From NCBI RefSeq assembly GCF_027891095.1, contig NZ_JAQIIO010000004.1, positions 343,341 to 407,340 on the forward strand: a DNA stretch of 64,000 bases, read 5' to 3'. Origin of the DNA: Aliiroseovarius salicola. Lineage in GTDB: Bacteria > Pseudomonadota > Alphaproteobacteria > Rhodobacterales > Rhodobacteraceae. The position numbers and the translations under genes were made by a program. Under the pieces are notes generated by a model. That model was given only the letters and a program-made list of their open reading frames with translations. It made no database searches and was not told the origin of the DNA. Position 1 is the first letter of the stretch. Every line of letters starts with the position of its first letter. Below are positions 56,464 through 64,000 of the stretch, in pieces.

Positions 56464-58519
56464 GGCGACGACGACGTCCGCCTTCGGTGCCATCTTCTCC
56501 GCCACCAGTGTTGAAACTGGGGTCCGGCAGGTCCACGACCGATCGCAGCGTGGGGAAGGGGTCGGAGGAATTGGGCATGGCAGAGGCGTTCACGAAATGC
56601 TCCTGAAAGCGCGGTTCGACGGCGGTTTCGATCTTCTCGATCTGACGCACAAGTGCTTCGATCTCACCACGCGCGTCACGATTGAGCAGCGCGATGCGTG
56701 CACCGGTACCGGCGGCGTTGCCCGCGCTGGTCACCTTGTCCAAAGGCGCATCCGGGATCATGCCCAGCACCATCGCGTGTTTCGATGAGATATGCGCACC
56801 AAACGCGCCTGCCAGCACCACGCGGTCGACATCTTCCACCCCGCGCTTGTCCATCAACAGCCGCGCGCCGGAATAAAGCGCCGCCTTGGCCATCTGGATT
56901 GCGCGAATGTCGCCATTGGTCACGGTAATCGCTTTCTGGTCTTCATTGCCGTCCCAAAGACGATAAGAGTTGGTGCGCCCATCGGCAAAGCAACGATCCG
57001 TACCGGTCTGTTCCGAAGATCCGATCAGCCCGCTTGCGTCCACCAGACCAGCCATACGCATCTCGGCAATCACTTCGATGATGCCCGAGCCACAAATGCC
57101 GGTGATACCGGTGGTGGCGATTGTGGCGTCAAACCCCTCGTCATCGGACCACAGCTCTGACCCGATCACACGGAAACGCGGTTCCTTGGTGATGGGGTCA
57201 ATTTCCACCCGTTCAATCGCTCCGGGGGCGGCGCGTTGACCAGAGCTGATCTGAGCGCCTTCAAAGGCCGGTCCGGTGGGGGAGGAACAGGCCAATACGC
57301 CGTTCTTGTCGCCCAGCAAGATCTCAGCATTGGTGCCCACGTCGACGATCAGTGCAAGGTCGTCGGATTTGTTCGGTGCCTCGGAAAGGGCTACGCCCGC
57401 CGCGTCAGCCCCCACATGGCCCGCAATGCAGGGCAGGATATAGGCGCGCGTACCCGGCGCGATATCAAGGCCAAGATCCGAGGCAGCGAGTTCCAATGCG
57501 TCCGAGGTGGCCAGCGCAAAAGGCGCCTGACCCAATTCAAACGGGTCAATGCCAAGGAACAGGTGGTGCATGACCGGGTTCATCACAAAGACCGCATCCA
57601 GGATCTGGCTCTTGTCGATCTCGGCGTCCTTGGCGATGTCGTCCACCAGATCGTTCAACCCAGCCCGTACCGCCTCGGTCATTTCCAGATCACCGCCCGC
57701 GTTCATCATCGCATAGCTGACCCGGCTCATCAGGTCCTCGCCAAAACGGATTTGCGGGTTCATGAGGCCGGAAGAGGCCACCACTTCCCCTGTCGACAGG
57801 TTGCAGAGGTGCCCAGCAATGGTGGTGGAGCCAAGATCCACGGCGAGGCCAAAGATCGGACCCTCGAAATAGCCCGGCCAAAGCGCCACAATCCGCGGCG
57901 TGCCACCGGAGTGCGCGGTGTGGATAGCGGCCGTGACTTTCCATTCCCCCTTGCGCAATAGGGGTTGCAGCGGACGCAGAAGATGGGTGTCAATCTCCAG
58001 CGCGTCATGACCAGTTGCAAGTTTGAGCGCTGCAATCAGCCGTTCCAGATCGCCAGAAGGCTTGTGCATATCGGGTTCTTCGACCTCGACATAGCTGAGA
58101 TGAAGGGTCGGGTTCAGGGTGATATCCCGCACCTCGGCACGCTTGCGCACCACTTGTTTATGGACCTGGCTTTCAGGCGGCACGTCGATCACAATATTGC
58201 CTTGCACCTTGGCCTGACATCCCAACCGGCGGCCTTTGGTCAGCCCGCGAATGTCGTCATAGCGCTGCTCTACTTTGTTCCAGTCGGAAAGCGCGTCTTC
58301 GGCCACTGTCACGCCATGTTTGGGGAACTCGCCATAGCTGGGTGTAATCTGGCATTTCGAGCACACACCGCGCCCGCCACAAACACTGTCCAGATCCACG
58401 CCCAACTGCCGCGCGGCGGTCAGAACTGGGGTGCCCACCGGGAAATGACCGCGCCGGCCGGACGGGGTGAAGATGACGAGGGGATCCTTGCCGTTTTCGG
58501 GAGTGTTTTCGTGAGACAT
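56450..58519 (-). CDS. ASKHA/ferredoxin corrinoid-activation protein (RamA/RACE-like, DUF4445)
   Basis: The 689-residue protein begins with a [2Fe-2S] ferredoxin domain (Cys47, Cys53, Cys56, Cys101) and continues with a middle region and an ASKHA ATPase domain starting at LAVDLGSTTIAGHL (about 225-238), with VDVGTNAEILLG and VVLAGAFGAHIS. Proteins of this plan reduce inactive cob(II)alamin with ATP, as RamA does for methylamine methyltransferases. In roseobacters a homologue has been linked to split methionine synthase. The C-terminus is a run of Arg residues (GGRRRRRRRG). Partner corrinoid proteins are not in this window. Confidence 0.88.
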   Translation of the reverse strand: MSHENTPENGKDPLVIFTPSGRRGHFPVGTPVLTAARQLGVDLDSVCGGRGVCSKCQITPSYGEFPKHGVTVAEDALSDWNKVEQRYDDIRGLTKGRRLGCQAKVQGNIVIDVPPESQVHKQVVRKRAEVRDITLNPTLHLSYVEVEEPDMHKPSGDLERLIAALKLATGHDALEIDTHLLRPLQPLLRKGEWKVTAAIHTAHSGGTPRIVALWPGYFEGPIFGLAVDLGSTTIAGHLCNLSTGEVVASSGLMNPQIRFGEDLMSRVSYAMMNAGGDLEMTEAVRAGLNDLVDDIAKDAEIDKSQILDAVFVMNPVMHHLFLGIDPFELGQAPFALATSDALELAASDLGLDIAPGTRAYILPCIAGHVGADAAGVALSEAPNKSDDLALIVDVGTNAEILLGDKNGVLACSSPTGPAFEGAQISSGQRAAPGAIERVEIDPITKEPRFRVIGSELWSDDEGFDATIATTGITGICGSGIIEVIAEMRMAGLVDASGLIGSSEQTGTDRCFADGRTNSYRLWDGNEDQKAITVTNGDIRAIQMAKAALYSGARLLMDKRGVEDVDRVVLAGAFGAHISSKHAMVLGMIPDAPLDKVTSAGNAAGTGARIALLNRDARGEIEALVRQIEKIETAVEPRFQEHFVNASAMPNSSDPFPTLRSVVDLPDPSFNTGGGEDGTEGGRRRRRRRG

Positions 58520-58663
58520 GTCGCGCGTTTGTCCTGAATTGATCGGATGTTTGGGAGCAATCTAAACAGGCAGGCGCAGGACACAATGTCGAAGAACGGC
58601 AAAAATGAACCAAGAGCGGCACAAAACGCAGAATTGTGCCACTTACAGCACAAGGAGCGACAG

Positions 58664-58727
58664 AAAAGGGGCGCTGCCCCTCGCGCGACAAACGCGCTCA
58701 CCCCGAGGTATTTTCAGCAAGAAAAAG
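58664..58727 (-). repeat. structured intergenic repeat, copy B
   Basis: Read on the minus strand: CTTGCTGAAAATACCTC, GGGGTGAG, CGCG-TTTGT-CGCG (hairpin), CGAGGGGC-AGC-GCCCC (hairpin) and TTTT. It is the same element as copies A and C, with a different sequence in the first hairpin. It forms the left arm of a large inverted repeat with copy C. Confidence 0.8.
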
Positions 58728-58750
58728 CCAGGGCGCCCGTTTTCCTTGTC

Positions 58751-58794
58751 CGAAATACCTTGGGGTGAGGACGCAGTCCGAGGGGCAAAGCCCC
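58751..58794 (+). repeat. structured intergenic repeat, copy C
   Basis: CGAAATACCTT, GGGGTGAG (58762-58769), GAC-GCA-GTC (58770-58778), CGAGGGGC-AAA-GCCCC (58779-58794). The last hairpin abuts the stop codon of the CoA-transferase gene. With copy B it gives 17-bp arms (58697-58713 and 58753-58769) with one mismatch. Confidence 0.85.
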
Positions 58795-59952
58795 TTAACC
58801 CGCCAGCCAGTTCAAGATGTCCTGACGATGTTCATCCAGAAGCGGAGCTGGTGCGTGGTTGTTGTGATCGACCATGCCGCTCATCTTGATCGGGTTGCCC
58901 GCCGCCTTGAAGGTGCCGCCATCGGGGGCAGGCAGATCCAGCACCATGTTGCGCGCCAGAATCTGAGGGTCCTGCAACACTTGGGCAACGTTCTGAATGG
59001 GGGCGCAGGGAATGCCGGCGGCGGTGAGTTTCTCTAGCCAATAGGCCACCGGATGATCCAGTGTCAAAAGTTCGATCCGGCGCCTGAGGTGCATCACGTT
59101 TTCACACCGTGCAAGGTTGGTTTTGAACTCTTCCCGTTCAGCCAGTTTTGGTTTGCCCAGTTCTTTGCAGAGTTTCTGGAACAGCGCGTCGTTGCCGCAG
59201 GCAATGACAAACAGAGCATCTTCGGCGTGGAACGCCTCAAAGGGGGCGATTGAGGGGTGGCGGGCACCGGACGGGCCGGGGGGCGTGCCGGTTTCGTTAG
59301 AGATCGCCACCGCGTGTTCGAGAATGGCGAGTTGGCTATCAAGCATCGCCACGTCCACTTTCTGCCCCTCGCCGGTCCGTTCGCGGTGATAGAGTGCGGC
59401 CAGAAGCCCATGACCGAGAAACATGCCCGCCACGATATCGCCGACGGAAGCCCCCACGCGCACGGGTTCGCGGTTTTTTTCGCCGGTGATCGACATCACC
59501 CCGCCACGCGCCTGCACCACCATGTCATAAGCCGGTTTCAGCGCTTCGGGACCAGAGTGGCCAAAGCCCGACACCGCACCATAGATGATCTGTGGGAACT
59601 GGGCGTGCAGTTCGTCCCAGCCATAACCCAGCCGCTCCATCACCCCGGGGCGGTAGTTCTCCATCACCACGTCAGCGCGGGTCAGGATCTTATCAAAGAT
59701 CTCGCGGTCTTCTGCTTGCTTCAGGTTCAGGGCAATCGACTGTTTGTCCCGGTTGATCGTGGCGAAATAGGCGGAATGGCCATCCCGGAAAGGCGGGAAA
59801 TGGCGGGTATCATCACCGATCCCGGGCATCTCGACCTTGATCACCTTGGCGCCCAGATCGGACAGGATCATCGAGCAATATGGCCCGGCCAGCACATGGG
59901 TCAGGTCAACAATGGTGATGCCGTCGAGCGGGCCATTTTTGGGGGAGGACAT
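58795..59952 (-). CDS. CaiB/BaiF-type (family III) CoA transferase
   Basis: The 385-residue cytosolic enzyme moves CoA between carboxylic acids. The N-terminus GPLDGITIVDLTHVLAGPYCSMILSDLGAKVIKVE (about 7-41, in part) is diagnostic; NRDKQSIALNLK and DVVMENYRPGVMERLGYGWD follow with the catalytic aspartate region, and GARHPSIAPFEAF near 230 is also family-typical. The acid pair is unknown. The gene lies upstream of the corrinoid activator on the same strand but is separated by the B/C repeat pair. Confidence 0.92.
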   Translation of the reverse strand: MSSPKNGPLDGITIVDLTHVLAGPYCSMILSDLGAKVIKVEMPGIGDDTRHFPPFRDGHSAYFATINRDKQSIALNLKQAEDREIFDKILTRADVVMENYRPGVMERLGYGWDELHAQFPQIIYGAVSGFGHSGPEALKPAYDMVVQARGGVMSITGEKNREPVRVGASVGDIVAGMFLGHGLLAALYHRERTGEGQKVDVAMLDSQLAILEHAVAISNETGTPPGPSGARHPSIAPFEAFHAEDALFVIACGNDALFQKLCKELGKPKLAEREEFKTNLARCENVMHLRRRIELLTLDHPVAYWLEKLTAAGIPCAPIQNVAQVLQDPQILARNMVLDLPAPDGGTFKAAGNPIKMSGMVDHNNHAPAPLLDEHRQDILNWLAG

Positions 59953-60276
59953 GGAAAATACCTTTCTGTTCGCGGGTTTGGCGGACAGTTAGGGCTAACG
60001 AATTCAGCTCGCATTGAGGGAAATCAAGTTTTTGAGCTGGATGACGCGTGGACAAGGAAACCCCGTCATGCGGGGAGTGCAACGCTGGGGGAGAGAAAAG
60101 GAAAAGGTCCGCTCCGTTGTGCCCGAAATCGCTTGTCCGATTGATGATGCTCATGGGAAATCGTGAACCCAAGCGTCCCCGGAATAGTGTGGTAACGAAC
60201 TCGGTCCCATTCTCACCCGTTGACATGCAGCCAGTTCACGCGGTTCACTTAAATCCAGTATTTGCGTGGAAAACAG
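59953..60276. other. divergent intergenic region, CoA transferase / methyltransferase
   Basis: I see no gene, palindrome or RNA structure in this 324-bp stretch. Frames on both strands lack protein-like composition. It presumably holds the two divergent promoters. Confidence 0.5.
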
Positions 60277-61116
60277 ATGTCAGAAGATCAAGGACCCGAT
60301 ACCTTCGCAGCACTTGAAAAACGCGAGTGGGCCAAAACCGACGTTGCAACATCTTATGCGATGGTTTTTTCAAAGGCGGCCGACATGGTTGTGCCGACCC
60401 TGGTCAAGGCCGTTGGGGCTGGTCCGCGCACCAATGCGCTCGACCTTTGCTGCGGTCACGGCAATGTCGCGGCGGGCCTCGTCAATGCAGGTGCGCGGGT
60501 GACAGGGCTTGATTTCTCACCGGCCATGCTTGGGATGGCGCGCGAGGCCGTACCAGAGGCCCGGTTCGTCGAAGGCGATGCGATGGCGTTGGATTTTGAG
60601 GATCAGACATTCGATGCCGTCACCATCGGGTTTGGTATCCCGCATGTTCCGGATCCTCCGAAGGTGTTTGCCGAAGCGCGTCGGGTTCTGCGCCCCGGCG
60701 GTCGGTTGGCGTTTTCGGTGTGGTGTGGCCCCGAAGTGGATACTGCACTTGGATATGTTTTTCACGCGATCGGTCAATTCGGGGCACCTGGCATCGATTT
60801 GCCACCGGGACCCGGCGCGAATGACTACGCCGATCCGGTGCTTGCCTTTCCGGCGCTTGAGAAGGTCGGGTTTTCTGAACTCCGACAATTCACAGTGGCG
60901 TCCGAGTGGCAAGTCAATGACCCTGGGGATCCCTATGATTTCTTCTATGAGGGAACGGCAAGAGGGGGCGCGTTATTGCGTCCACAGCCGTCAGAAAATG
61001 CAGCGGCGATCAGAGCGGCGGTTGTCTCTAAGGTATTGGAAAACCATGGGGCCGGGCCGCATTGGAACGTTCCAATACCTGCGATTGTGACTTCGGCCGT
61101 CGCGATCGAGAAGTAG
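60277..61116 (+). CDS. class I SAM-dependent methyltransferase
   Basis: Start at the ATG at 60277 (MSEDQGPDTFAALE); the frame opens with a TTG five codons earlier. The 279-residue protein has motif I LDLCCGHGNVAAGL near 53, motif II VTGLDFSPAML near 74, a DAVTIGFGIPHVPDP region near 114, and RVLRPGGRLAFSVW near 136, as in UbiE/COQ5-type enzymes. The substrate is unknown. It is a single gene, convergent with a small secreted protein gene. Confidence 0.88.
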   Translation: MSEDQGPDTFAALEKREWAKTDVATSYAMVFSKAADMVVPTLVKAVGAGPRTNALDLCCGHGNVAAGLVNAGARVTGLDFSPAMLGMAREAVPEARFVEGDAMALDFEDQTFDAVTIGFGIPHVPDPPKVFAEARRVLRPGGRLAFSVWCGPEVDTALGYVFHAIGQFGAPGIDLPPGPGANDYADPVLAFPALEKVGFSELRQFTVASEWQVNDPGDPYDFFYEGTARGGALLRPQPSENAAAIRAAVVSKVLENHGAGPHWNVPIPAIVTSAVAIEK

Positions 61117-61202
61117 ATGATTAATTGGGGTTTTCGCTAAGGCGGGCGACGGTGCCTTAGACACAGGCTGACCGGAAGGCCGGCATATGCTGTGGGCTGG
61201 GC

Positions 61203-61511
61203 TCAACGGTCGTGAGAGGCCCAGTGACAGCGGTCAAACTCCGCATAGGCCATCAAGCGGTCACTTTGGTCTGGGCCCACCAGACGCGAGCATCCCTCAA
61301 AGGCATCTGCATTTTCAAACACGCTGAGGATTGCGCCGTTGCGCGTCGGGCTGCACAGGCGTTCCCCCGGAGCCAAGGTTTGCATCAAACGATCCCCCTG
61401 AGACGGTGAGACCGCGAACAAATGACTGTGGTCTGAGCTGTTGGTTACACAGCTTTCGGCCCAGCCAGTGGCGGGGGCGAGCAGAAGAAGGATCACTCCA
61501 ATACGTATCAT
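61203..61511 (-). CDS. small secreted protein of unknown function
   Basis: Start at the ATG ending at 61511 (MIRIGVILLLLAP) gives a signal peptide cut near GWA-E19 and a mature part of about 84 residues with four cysteines (ESCVTN, RLCSPT, EGCSRL, DRCHWA), probably two disulfides. No family recognised. It lies divergent from the cytochrome P460-like gene and so might share its regulation. Confidence 0.68.
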   Translation of the reverse strand: MIRIGVILLLLAPATGWAESCVTNSSDHSHLFAVSPSQGDRLMQTLAPGERLCSPTRNGAILSVFENADAFEGCSRLVGPDQSDRLMAYAEFDRCHWASHDR

Positions 61512-61648
61512 GCGTCGAAACTCGCGCGAATGGGGGCTGCTGTCCAATCACACCCCATCGCAGTTGGGTGATCAGAGTTGCACCCCCGTGAAGAAAGCGC
61601 GCGCTAGGCTTGGGCAGCCCTACATGAAGATATTCAGGAGGAGACAAG

Positions 61649-62206
61649 ATGAAACATATTGCTGTTTTGGCCACTGCCGCTGCACTGGGATTAGGGGCAG
61701 TTGCCACCGCTCAGGATGCAATGTTTGGCACTGATGAAGACGCGTCTTATGCACAGGCCGTCTGGCAGGCGATGGTAGATCAGCGCCTTGCTGGTGATGG
61801 CATGATCCGCGGATTTCCCTATGAAGGGATCGAACCGCATGGGCTGATGCTGGAGACATTCTATTCCACCGCTGAGGTGAACGGTCATACCGGTACGCTA
61901 ATCGTGAAACGCAACTTTGGTCCTGAAGGGGTTGAGATCGACCAGGTTCTCGGTGATCCGGGCAAACATCTGGGGGCCTATACGGTCATGTTTCAGCGCG
62001 AGAAGGGTTATGATGAGGACAATCAGAACTGGTTCTGGGTGAAATACCTGCCAGATGGGTCTTTGGATATGAACCCCAAAGGCATGCGTTTGGCTGGTCG
62101 CGTGGCCAAAGGGGCTGATGCCGGGTGTATCGCCTGCCATTCAGGTGATGACGACTATATTTTCACCACCGACGCGCCAATCGCCATGGATGCAATGATG
62201 AAATAG
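61649..62206 (+). CDS. cytochrome P460-like periplasmic c-type cytochrome
   Basis: The 185-residue precursor has a signal peptide (to about TAQ22) and one heme c motif, CIACH, at 160-164 near the C-terminus. The preceding YTVMFQREKGYDEDNQNWFWVKYLPDGSLDMNPKGM (about 111-146, in part) and LAGRVAKGADAGC match the cytochrome P460 family. True P460s oxidise hydroxylamine or act in cytochrome c'-beta NO binding; many homologues are uncharacterised. The ATG follows GGAGGAG. No ammonia-oxidation genes are nearby. Confidence 0.82.
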   Translation: MKHIAVLATAAALGLGAVATAQDAMFGTDEDASYAQAVWQAMVDQRLAGDGMIRGFPYEGIEPHGLMLETFYSTAEVNGHTGTLIVKRNFGPEGVEIDQVLGDPGKHLGAYTVMFQREKGYDEDNQNWFWVKYLPDGSLDMNPKGMRLAGRVAKGADAGCIACHSGDDDYIFTTDAPIAMDAMMK

Positions 62207-62266
62207 CATCCGCTGGGCGTGGTGGGGCAGGGCGCGCGGTGACGACGCCCTGATCGCTCTGTCTGA

Positions 62267-62545
62267 TCACTCCGGGTGCAGGATTTCAATCTCAGCCTGA
62301 TCTGATATCCAAATTGTGCGCTGGTTGTTGCTGCGATGTGGATCTATGACAAAACCAACGTCGGACAACAAATGCGGCGAGGTTTCAACCAAGCGGACCA
62401 AGGCGTCCTCTGGCGGATCGACTGTGGCATTTTGGATTTTGCTGTGACCCGTTGTTGGATCAAAAAATCTGATGAAAATTTGCAACCACTCTTGAATGGA
62501 TGGGCGGGTATGCAGGTGAATCCTCTGGCTTAGATCTGATTGCAT
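62267..62545 (-). CDS. hypothetical protein, low-confidence
   Basis: This 92-residue frame from the ATG ending at 62545 (MQSDLSQRIHLH) has balanced, protein-like composition (PSIQEWLQIFIRFFDPTTGH in part, ISDQAEIEIL). It could start 28 codons earlier at 62629. Third-codon G+C is about one half, below that of neighbouring genes, so it may be a recent arrival or not a gene. No family is recognised. It lies between the cytochrome and LysR genes. Confidence 0.4.
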   Translation of the reverse strand: MQSDLSQRIHLHTRPSIQEWLQIFIRFFDPTTGHSKIQNATVDPPEDALVRLVETSPHLLSDVGFVIDPHRSNNQRTIWISDQAEIEILHPE

Positions 62546-62660
62546 GATGAGTTCCAGTCTGTTGTACTCTTTAACATGAAGAATAAGCTCTACGAGCCAT
62601 TGCGCGCAAACCAAGCTTTGTCCTATCATGGATCAGATAAACTGATCCAAGGACGCCCCG

Positions 62661-63569
62661 ATGACCCAACTTCCCCTCAATGCTCTGCGAGCCTTTGAAG
62701 CGGCGGCGCGTCATGGCGGGTATATCGATGCGGCAGAAGAGCTTTTCGTGACGCGTGGGGCCATCAGTCGCCATGTGAAGCTTTTGGAAGAGCAACTGGG
62801 GCTGGCCCTGTTTCGGCGCAGCCCACGGGGGGTGGAGCTGACCGAGTCCGGTGCATCGCTTTTGCCAGTTCTCAGCGAAGCCTTTGCCAGCATGGAACGC
62901 GAAATCGCGCGTTTGACCGAAAATGCGGGCGAGCTGCGGATCATCTGCCCTCCGGCGCTGTCGATCCGCTGGCTGTTTCCCCGGCTGGATGATTTTCGCG
63001 CCCGCCATCCCGATATCAGGGTGCGATTGACCACCGAGTTTTATGGCGATACCGGGTTTGATGCACAGGAATATGATGTGGGTATTTCTGTCGAAAACTG
63101 GAGTAGACGCGGCGAGAATACTGTGGCGCAACCCTTGTTCCCAATGCGCATTTCTCCGGCCTGTTCACCAAGTTTTCTTGCACGCCATAGGCTGCCCGCG
63201 CCCGCCCAGCTGGGGCAAGTGACGATCTTGCATGAAAGCCGGTGGCGCGGCGATTGGGCCACCTGGGTTGACCGGTTTGCCAACGATGACACAGGCGCGC
63301 AGCTTGATATCAATCGCGGCGAGGTGTTTCCGAATTTCGATATGGCCGTGAAGGCGGCAGTGATCGGAACCGGTGTGGTGATGGCAGATCTGGAACTGTG
63401 CCGGGATGAATTGGAGAGTGGCGCTTTGGTGTTGCCATTCCCGGAGATGATCTGTGGCACGCGTTTGGGAAGCTATGCCCTGATCAGTTCAGAAGACAAG
63501 TGGAACGACCCCAAGGTCCAGGCCTTTCGGGACTGGGCGCATGAGGTTTGTGCAGAGCATGCAACATGA
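62661..63569 (+). CDS. LysR-family transcriptional regulator (GcvA-like)
   Basis: The 302-residue protein has the LysR winged helix at residues 1-62 (LPLNALRAFEAAARHGGYIDAAEELFVTRGAISRHVKLLEEQLGLALFRR, in part) and a substrate-binding domain from about 90 to 295, with ISPACSPSFLA near 170. The start LPLNALRAFEAAARH and GAISRHVKLLE are typical of the GcvA branch, which often controls amino acid or beta-lactamase genes. The target is unknown; no divergent metabolic gene adjoins it. Confidence 0.9.
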   Translation: MTQLPLNALRAFEAAARHGGYIDAAEELFVTRGAISRHVKLLEEQLGLALFRRSPRGVELTESGASLLPVLSEAFASMEREIARLTENAGELRIICPPALSIRWLFPRLDDFRARHPDIRVRLTTEFYGDTGFDAQEYDVGISVENWSRRGENTVAQPLFPMRISPACSPSFLARHRLPAPAQLGQVTILHESRWRGDWATWVDRFANDDTGAQLDINRGEVFPNFDMAVKAAVIGTGVVMADLELCRDELESGALVLPFPEMICGTRLGSYALISSEDKWNDPKVQAFRDWAHEVCAEHAT

Positions 63570-63632
63570 CACCCGAAAAGGGACCCGCACAATGGTGGCT
63601 GTCCCTTCCCTAAGGGTGCAAGTGCGGAGCGG

Positions 63633-63770
63633 TTAGCTGACCGGGTTGCCCATCTTGTCATAGGTCATTTCAGGAGCGATCGGTTCAGGCATCGGTGCTG
63701 GCGCGGGATCTGAAGCGCAAGCGGCGAGAGTGGTCGTGGCGATCAGCAGGAGGGCAGCAGCGAGTTTCAT
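63633..63770 (-). CDS. small lipoprotein, 45 residues
   Basis: Start at the ATG ending at 63770, preceded by CGGAGAAAAAC. The product MKLAAALLLIATTTLAAC has a lipobox with Cys18 and a 27-residue Pro/Ala-rich mature part (PAPAPMPEPIAPEMTYD in part). It is like many entericidin-sized or linker lipoproteins, with no named function. The longer frame upstream is not credible. Confidence 0.72.
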   Translation of the reverse strand: MKLAAALLLIATTTLAACASDPAPAPMPEPIAPEMTYDKMGNPVS

Positions 63771-63942
63771 GTTTTTCTCCGTTCTTTCTGTCCATCGTGA
63801 GCGGCGCGCCCCCTTGGCGTGCATAAATACAGCGAACGGGGCTGCCCAGAACCAGACGACAAGATTGTAGAGGCTGTTGCAAGCCGCATTGCCAAGCTCT
63901 CGGCATTCGGCGGCGACCCGCCGTAAATATCTGCGAATTCGC

Positions 63943-63972
63943 AAAAAAAACCCGCCGAAATGGCGGGCTTTT
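63943..63972. terminator. hairpin terminator at the right edge
   Basis: CCCGCC (63951-63956) pairs with GGCGGG (63962-63967); A-run before and CTTTTCTG after. It may serve a short plus-strand frame ending at 63926 or a minus-strand gene beyond the window. Confidence 0.78.
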
Positions 63973-64000
63973 CTGTTTGTTATGTGATTGGGACGCTTAT

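Noticed and set aside
60048..60317. 89-codon plus-strand frame before the methyltransferase
   Set aside because: It overlaps the methyltransferase start out of frame and has no recognisable feature.

Overview
The window reads as a chromosomal segment of an alphaproteobacterium of the order Rhodobacterales, probably the marine Roseobacter group. The basis is family-level: paired DUF2484 proteins between murC and murB, a Hint-domain gene of the type common in roseobacters, an ASKHA/ferredoxin corrinoid-activation protein with an Arg-rich tail, a retropepsin-like TIGR02281 protein, and GTG/TTG starts in a moderately GC-rich background. Nearly all of it is core chromosome. I see no prophage, intact insertion sequence, CRISPR array or rRNA operon, and only one tRNA.

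Layout. (1) 1-4350: the 3' end of malate synthase G and a GlcG-like protein; a DUF378 membrane protein; a fasciclin lipoprotein; a PuuR-like regulator followed by a PuuD-like glutamine amidotransferase; and a broken Hint-domain gene. (2) 4573-9174: an IorAB-type molybdenum hydroxylase under a divergent TetR regulator, and an aminotransferase. (3) 9392-14949: DsbA-family thioredoxin, AmiC amidase, glutamate dehydrogenase, pirin, and an isoprenylcysteine-type methyltransferase. (4) 15100-19143: the proton-translocating transhydrogenase pntAB and a DMT transporter. (5) 19343-34943: the distal half of the division and cell-wall cluster, ftsW-murG-murC-[APC permease-DUF2484-DUF2484]-murB-ddl-ftsQ-ftsA-ftsZ, then lpxC, bamD and recN. 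(6) 35015-38155: an FAD-linked 2-hydroxyacid dehydrogenase and a ClC channel. (7) 38273-48066: the outer-membrane biogenesis operon lptF-lptG-lptD-surA-pdxA-ksgA on the minus strand, divergent from pepA-holC. (8) 48077-55640: retropepsin-like protease, MarC, ABC-F ATPase, ndk, TfoX-C protein, dusA, a TauE/SafE exporter and a predicted Fe(II)/2OG dioxygenase. (9) 55733-64000: thioesterase, tRNA-Gly(CCC), corrinoid activator, CaiB-type CoA transferase, SAM methyltransferase, cytochrome P460-like protein, LysR regulator and small secreted proteins.

The dominant theme is envelope construction: peptidoglycan precursors (MurG/C/B, Ddl), the divisome (FtsW/Q/A/Z), lipid A (LpxC), outer-membrane protein assembly (BamD, SurA) and LPS export (LptD/F/G). 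The second theme is NADPH and central carbon/nitrogen metabolism (PntAB, GDH, malate synthase).

The most unusual signals are non-coding. One is a family of three intergenic elements sharing a conserved core and two short hairpins, one of which keeps its pairing while its sequence changes; two of the three copies form a large inverted repeat. Others are a (CTAGTTTT)x6 array, mutually exclusive hairpins between ftsA and ftsZ, and a small gene for a basic 48-aa protein. I could not identify a wholly new multi-gene system.
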